64,000 nucleotides of DNA, taken from positions 3,038,001 through 3,102,000 of the forward strand of contig NZ_CP061725.1 of the NCBI RefSeq assembly GCF_014764405.1. Reading direction: 5' to 3'. This stretch comes from Micromonospora craniellae. Lineage in GTDB: Bacteria > Actinomycetota > Actinomycetes > Mycobacteriales > Micromonosporaceae. A program made the translations under genes and the position numbers. The notes below the pieces were generated by a model. The model saw only the letters and a program-made list of their open reading frames with translations, was not told where the DNA came from and ran no database searches. This document shows, piece after piece, positions 60,401 to 64,000 of this stretch (the first letter of the stretch is position 1; every line of letters starts with the position of its first letter).

Positions 60401-60572
60401 CGGGCCGAAGCTGTCGGAGGCACCCGTCAGCATCGACTCGATCGCCGGGGTCGGGCGCACAGCCGATACCCTCGCGCCCTAAGGTTCGATGGGTACCCGC
60501 ACGCCAGGTGGGTCGGTGGGTAGCGGCCGGCATGAGAAAGTTGACGACGTCGACGTCGACGCGGAGGCATTG

Positions 60573-61706
60573 ATGAAGTTCCGAGTGGAGCGCGACGCGC
60601 TCGCCGAGGCCGTGGCATGGACCGCGAAGAGCCTGCCCAGCCGGCCGTCCGTACCGGTGCTGGCCGGGGTGCTGCTCCGGGTTACCGAGGGCAGCCTGCA
60701 GGTCTCCGGCTTCGACTACGAGGTCTCCAGCCAGGTGACCGTGGAGGTCCAGGGTGACGCCGACGGCGCCGCGCTGGTCTCCGGCCGCCTGCTCGCCGAG
60801 ATCACCAAGGCGTTGCCGGCCAAGCCGGTGGACATCGCCGCAGTCGGCGCCCACCTCGAACTGGTCTGCGGCAGCGCCCGGTTCACCCTGCCCACCATGC
60901 CGGTGGAGGACTACCCGGCCCTGCCCGAGATGCCGGAGAGCGCCGGCACCATCGCCGCCGCCGCCTTCGCCGCCGCCGTCGCCCAGGTGGCGATCGCCGC
61001 CAGCCGGGACGAAACGCTGCCGATGATGACCGGCGTACGCGTCGAGATCTCCGGCGGCACGCTGGCCATGCTCGCCACCGACCGCTACCGGCTTGCGCTG
61101 CGCGAGATGGAGTGGAACCCGGACGACCCGGACATCAGCATCAACGCGCTCGTGCCGGCACGGACCCTCAACGACACCGCCAAGACCCTCGGGCCCCTCG
61201 GCGGCCAGGTCGTCCTCGCCCTCTCCCAGGGCTCGGCCGGCGAAGGCATGATCGGTTTCTCCGGCGGCACCCGACGGACCACCAGCCGCCTGCTGGACGG
61301 CGCGAACTACCCGCCGGTGCGGTCCCTGTTCCCGGCCAACCACAACGCTGACGCCCGGGTGGCCGTCAGCACGCTCATCGAGGTCGTCAAGCGGGTCGCC
61401 TTGGTCGCCGAGCGGACCACGCCGGTGCTGCTCAGCTTCAGCACCGACGGGCTGGTCGTCGAGGCCGGCGGCACCGAGGAGGCACGGGCCAGCGAGGCCA
61501 TGGAGGCCACCTTCACCGGCGAACCGCTCACCATCGGCTTCAACCCGCAGTACCTGATCGACGGGCTGGCAAACCTCGGGTCCCAGTTCGCCGTCCTGCA
61601 GTTCGTCGACGCCTTCAAGCCCGCGGTGATTTCCCCCGCGGGTGAGGATGGCGAGCTCGTCCCTGGGTACCGGTACCTCATCATGCCGATCCGCGTGTCC
61701 CGCTGA
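60573..61706 (+). CDS. dnaN: DNA polymerase III beta sliding clamp
   Basis: DnaN is the ring clamp that tethers Pol III to DNA. The 377-residue protein has the three repeated clamp domains; MKFRVERDALAEAVAWTAKSLPSRPSVPVLAGVLL and the C-terminal YRYLIMPIRVSR are conserved. ATG at 60573 follows GGAGG; the frame extends upstream to 60489, but that part lies in the oriC spacer. It precedes gnd. Confidence 0.96.
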   Translation: MKFRVERDALAEAVAWTAKSLPSRPSVPVLAGVLLRVTEGSLQVSGFDYEVSSQVTVEVQGDADGAALVSGRLLAEITKALPAKPVDIAAVGAHLELVCGSARFTLPTMPVEDYPALPEMPESAGTIAAAAFAAAVAQVAIAASRDETLPMMTGVRVEISGGTLAMLATDRYRLALREMEWNPDDPDISINALVPARTLNDTAKTLGPLGGQVVLALSQGSAGEGMIGFSGGTRRTTSRLLDGANYPPVRSLFPANHNADARVAVSTLIEVVKRVALVAERTTPVLLSFSTDGLVVEAGGTEEARASEAMEATFTGEPLTIGFNPQYLIDGLANLGSQFAVLQFVDAFKPAVISPAGEDGELVPGYRYLIMPIRVSR

Positions 61707-61745
61707 TCGCAGAGCACACCCGAAACCCACGAAAGGTAAGAACCG

Positions 61746-62618
61746 ATGCAGCTCGGCCTGGTAGGACTCGGCCGGATGGGCGGCAACATGCGCGAGCGGT
61801 TGCGCAGTGCCGGTCACGAGGTGGTCGGCCTCGACCACAACCTGGAGCTGAGTGACGTCACCAGCCTGGCCGAGCTGGCCGAGAAGTTGGATGCGCCCCG
61901 GGCGGTCTGGGTGATGGTGCCCGCCGCCGTCACCGACGCCACGATCGACGAGGTGGCCGAGGTGCTCGGCGAGGGCGACCTCATCATCGACGGCGGCAAC
62001 TCGCGGTTCAGCGACGACGCGCTGCGGGCGGAGCGACTCCACGAGCGCGGCATCGGCTACGTCGACGTCGGGGTCTCCGGCGGGGTGTGGGGCCGGCAGA
62101 ACGGCTACGGTCTGATGGTCGGCGGCGCCGAGGAGCACGTCGAGCGGCTGAAGTCGATATTCGAATCGCTCAAGCCGGAGGGCGATTTCGGCTTCGTGCA
62201 CGCCGGCCCGGTCGGCGCCGGTCACTACGCCAAGATGGTGCACAACGGCATCGAGTACGGCCTGATGCACGCCTACGCCGAGGGCTACGAGCTGATGGCC
62301 GCCTCCGAACTGGTGACCAACGTGCCGGGCGTGATCAAGTCCTGGCGCGAGGGCACCGTGGTCCGCTCCTGGCTGCTGGACCTGCTTGACCGGGCGCTGG
62401 ACGAGGACCCGGAGCTGAACCAGCTCAGCGACTACACCGAGGACACCGGCGAGGGCCGCTGGACGGTCGACGAGGCCGTCCGGCTCGCCGTACCGCTCAA
62501 CGTCATCACCGCGTCGCTCTACGCCCGGTTCGCCTCCCGGCAGGACGAGTCGCCAGCGCTGAAGGCCGTCTCCGCGCTGCGCCAACAGTTCGGCGGGCAC
62601 GCCGTCCGTAAGCGCTGA
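61746..62618 (+). CDS. gnd: 6-phosphogluconate dehydrogenase (short, decarboxylating type)
   Basis: This 290-residue enzyme of the short GndA/YqeC-like type oxidises 6-phosphogluconate with NAD(P)+ in the pentose phosphate pathway. GLGRMGGNM is the dinucleotide motif, IIDGGNSRFSDDALRAERL and the GVSGGVWGRQNGYGLMVGG substrate motif follow, with VHNGIEYGLMHAYAEGYELM. It is placed between dnaN and recF as in Streptomyces and some mycobacteria. Confidence 0.93.
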   Translation: MQLGLVGLGRMGGNMRERLRSAGHEVVGLDHNLELSDVTSLAELAEKLDAPRAVWVMVPAAVTDATIDEVAEVLGEGDLIIDGGNSRFSDDALRAERLHERGIGYVDVGVSGGVWGRQNGYGLMVGGAEEHVERLKSIFESLKPEGDFGFVHAGPVGAGHYAKMVHNGIEYGLMHAYAEGYELMAASELVTNVPGVIKSWREGTVVRSWLLDLLDRALDEDPELNQLSDYTEDTGEGRWTVDEAVRLAVPLNVITASLYARFASRQDESPALKAVSALRQQFGGHAVRKR

Positions 62619-62633
62619 CCGGCGCCCGGCCCC

Positions 62634-63767
62634 GTGTACGTCCGCCGGATCGAACTGGTCGACTTCCGCTCGTACGAGCGGGTCGGCGTCGACCTCGAAC
62701 CGGGGCCGAACGTGCTGATCGGCACCAACGGCGTCGGGAAGACCAACCTGGTCGAGGCGCTCGGCTACGTGGCGACGCTCGACTCGCACCGGGTCGCCAC
62801 CGACGCGCCGTTGGTGCGGGCCGGTGCCGCTGCCGCGGTGATCCGCTGCGCGGTGGCGCATGAGGGCCGGGAACTGCTGGTCGAGTTGGAGATCGTGCCG
62901 GGCAAGGCCAACCGGGCCCGACTCGGCCGCTCCCCGGCCCGTCGCGCCCGCGACGTGCTGGGCGCACTGCGGTTGGTGCTGTTCGCCCCGGAGGACCTGG
63001 AACTTGTCCGGGGTGACCCGGCGGAACGCCGCCGCTACCTCGACGACCTGCTGGTGTCCCGCCAGCCCCGGTACGCGGGGGTCCGCGCCGACTACGAGCG
63101 GGTGGTCAAGCAGCGCAACGCCCTGCTGCGGACCGCGTACCTGGCCCGCAAGACCGGTGGCTCCCGGGGCGGTGACCTCAGCACCCTGGCCGTCTGGGAC
63201 ACCCACCTGACCCGACACGGTGCCGAGCTGCTCGCCGGCCGGCTGGAGCTGGTCGCCGCGCTGGCGCCGCACGTGACCAAGGCGTACGACGCGGTGGCGG
63301 CTGGTCACGGCGCGGCGGGGATCGCGTACCGGCCTTCGGTGGAGCTGACCGAGCCGACCACCGACCGGGACGCCCTGGCCGAGGTTCTGGCCGCTGCGCT
63401 CGCCGAGTCCCGATCTGCCGAGATCGAGCGGGGCACCACCCTGGTCGGTCCGCACCGGGACGAACTCGCCCTCACCCTCGGCCCACTGCCGGTGAAGGGG
63501 TACGCGAGCCACGGCGAGTCGTGGTCGTTCGCGCTCGCGCTCCGGCTCGCCGGCTACGACCTGCTGCGCGGCGACGGCATCGAGCCGGTCCTGGTGCTCG
63601 ACGACGTGTTCGCCGAACTGGACGCCGGACGGCGCGATCGGCTGGCCGAACTGGTCGGCAGGGCCAGCCAACTGCTGGTGACCTGCGCGGTCGCCGACGA
63701 CGTGCCGCCGACCCTGCGCGGCACCCGCTACGAGGTGGCCGAGGGCACGGTGCGCCGTGTCGGATGA
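62634..63767 (+). CDS. recF: DNA replication and repair protein RecF
   Basis: RecF is an SMC-like ATPase of gap repair. The 377-residue protein has the Walker A GTNGVGKTNLVEAL, a coiled-coil-like middle and the signature/Walker B stretch ALRLAGYDLLRGDGIEPVLVLDDVFAELD. GTG at 62634 starts VYVRRIELVDFRSYERV. It follows gnd by 15 bases and overlaps the next gene by 11. Confidence 0.95.
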   Translation: MYVRRIELVDFRSYERVGVDLEPGPNVLIGTNGVGKTNLVEALGYVATLDSHRVATDAPLVRAGAAAAVIRCAVAHEGRELLVELEIVPGKANRARLGRSPARRARDVLGALRLVLFAPEDLELVRGDPAERRRYLDDLLVSRQPRYAGVRADYERVVKQRNALLRTAYLARKTGGSRGGDLSTLAVWDTHLTRHGAELLAGRLELVAALAPHVTKAYDAVAAGHGAAGIAYRPSVELTEPTTDRDALAEVLAAALAESRSAEIERGTTLVGPHRDELALTLGPLPVKGYASHGESWSFALALRLAGYDLLRGDGIEPVLVLDDVFAELDAGRRDRLAELVGRASQLLVTCAVADDVPPTLRGTRYEVAEGTVRRVG

Positions 63768-64000
63768 ACCGAGCCCCGACGCTGGACCTGCCCGTGCCCG
63801 GGGGGCCGACGAGGACGCGGGGACCTTGCCGGCCGGCTCCGACGAGGTGTCCGGGCCGCAGCTCGCGCGGGCCGTGCTGGACGCCGCGAAGGCCCGCCGG
63901 GAGTCCGCCGCCAAACCGCGCCGACGCGGTGTCACCGGCGCGGGTACGGGTGAGCGGCGGTTACGCGGCTACTCCGGCCCGGGCCCGGACCCACGCGATC
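63757..64000 (+). CDS. DciA-like (DUF721) protein, 3' truncated by window edge
   Basis: From GTG at 63757 the frame gives 81 residues through the window end: an acidic, Gly-rich start, then QLARAVLDAAKARRESA and a basic RRRGVTGAG stretch. Its place after recF and the RAVLDAAKA motif match the actinobacterial DUF721 protein (Rv0004), a DciA relative that helps load DnaB. The C-terminal domain is outside the window. Confidence 0.85.
   Translation, partial: MSDEPSPDAGPARARGADEDAGTLPAGSDEVSGPQLARAVLDAAKARRESAAKPRRRGVTGAGTGERRLRGYSGPGPDPRD

Noticed and set aside
60378..63935. A very long open frame on the minus strand opposite dnaN-gnd-recF
   Set aside because: Its sequence is the low-complexity Gly/Val/Asp/His-rich shadow of strong plus-strand genes, with no recognisable domain.

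Overview
The window is a high-GC actinobacterial chromosome segment spanning the replication origin. Its gene content, gene order, parS sequence (GTTTCACGTGAAAC), DnaA boxes (TTGTCCACA/TTATCCACA) and start-codon use (many GTG, some TTG) point to a Micromonosporaceae member such as Micromonospora or Salinispora. That assignment is inference from sequence; no search was run.

Layout. Positions 1-8300 hold a partial AAA ATPase, a GNAT acetyltransferase, a DoxX protein, a GT87-type membrane glycosyltransferase, a leftward molybdenum-cofactor cluster (moaC-mogA-moeA-moaE) and a truncated SARP regulator. Positions 8300-13230 hold a rightward set: a GGDEF-EAL c-di-GMP enzyme, a polytopic membrane protein, a phosphoribosyltransferase and a zinc-ribbon protein. 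Positions 13300-19750 carry dnaB, interrupted by a 426-residue LAGLIDADG intein, a disordered membrane protein, and the rpsF-ssb-rpsR-rplI operon, which has a likely S6:S18 autoregulatory leader. Positions 20300-30460 hold an AP endonuclease, two polytopic membrane proteins, a bifunctional penicillin-binding protein with an unusual repetitive cytosolic tail, a DUF5318-like protein, and a PadR-ino1 pair with a perfect palindromic operator.

Positions 30500-31710 are a decayed accessory islet: a frameshifted cysteine-rich gene, a start-less partner, the tail of a DUF5753 regulator and an intact DUF397 gene. Positions 31830-36180 carry ogt, a secreted subtilase and cca. From 36300 the conserved origin-proximal block begins: murJ, a pseudokinase, an ECF sigma and anti-sigma pair, trxB-trxA, a CwlM-like amidase, a GNAT protein, an aminotransferase, a D-Ala-D-Ala ligase-like gene, a HIT-like gene, then parB-parA-rsmG-jag-yidC-yidD-rnpA-rpmH on the minus strand. 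This is followed by dnaA, oriC, dnaN, gnd, recF and the start of dciA on the plus strand.

How the genes work together. oriC at about 59.9-60.4 kb is packed with DnaA boxes. Exact 9-mer boxes also recur at the dnaA, dnaB, pseudokinase and parS/HIT-like regions, which suggests a local DnaA regulon or titration sites. ParA and ParB are encoded beside their own parS sites, two of which lie inside parA codons. The translation and membrane-insertion genes (rpmH, rnpA, yidD, yidC, jag, rsmG) are tightly coupled by short overlaps. Cell-wall genes (PBP, murJ, pseudokinase, cwlM, ddl-like) are interleaved with replication and segregation genes.

Most of the window is conserved core. The noteworthy parts are the dnaB intein with an extra HTH-like segment, the rpsF leader, the PadR palindrome, the parS array with a 1.5-kb gene-free zone, the off-origin DnaA boxes, the PBP repeat tail, and the decayed DUF5753/DUF397 locus.
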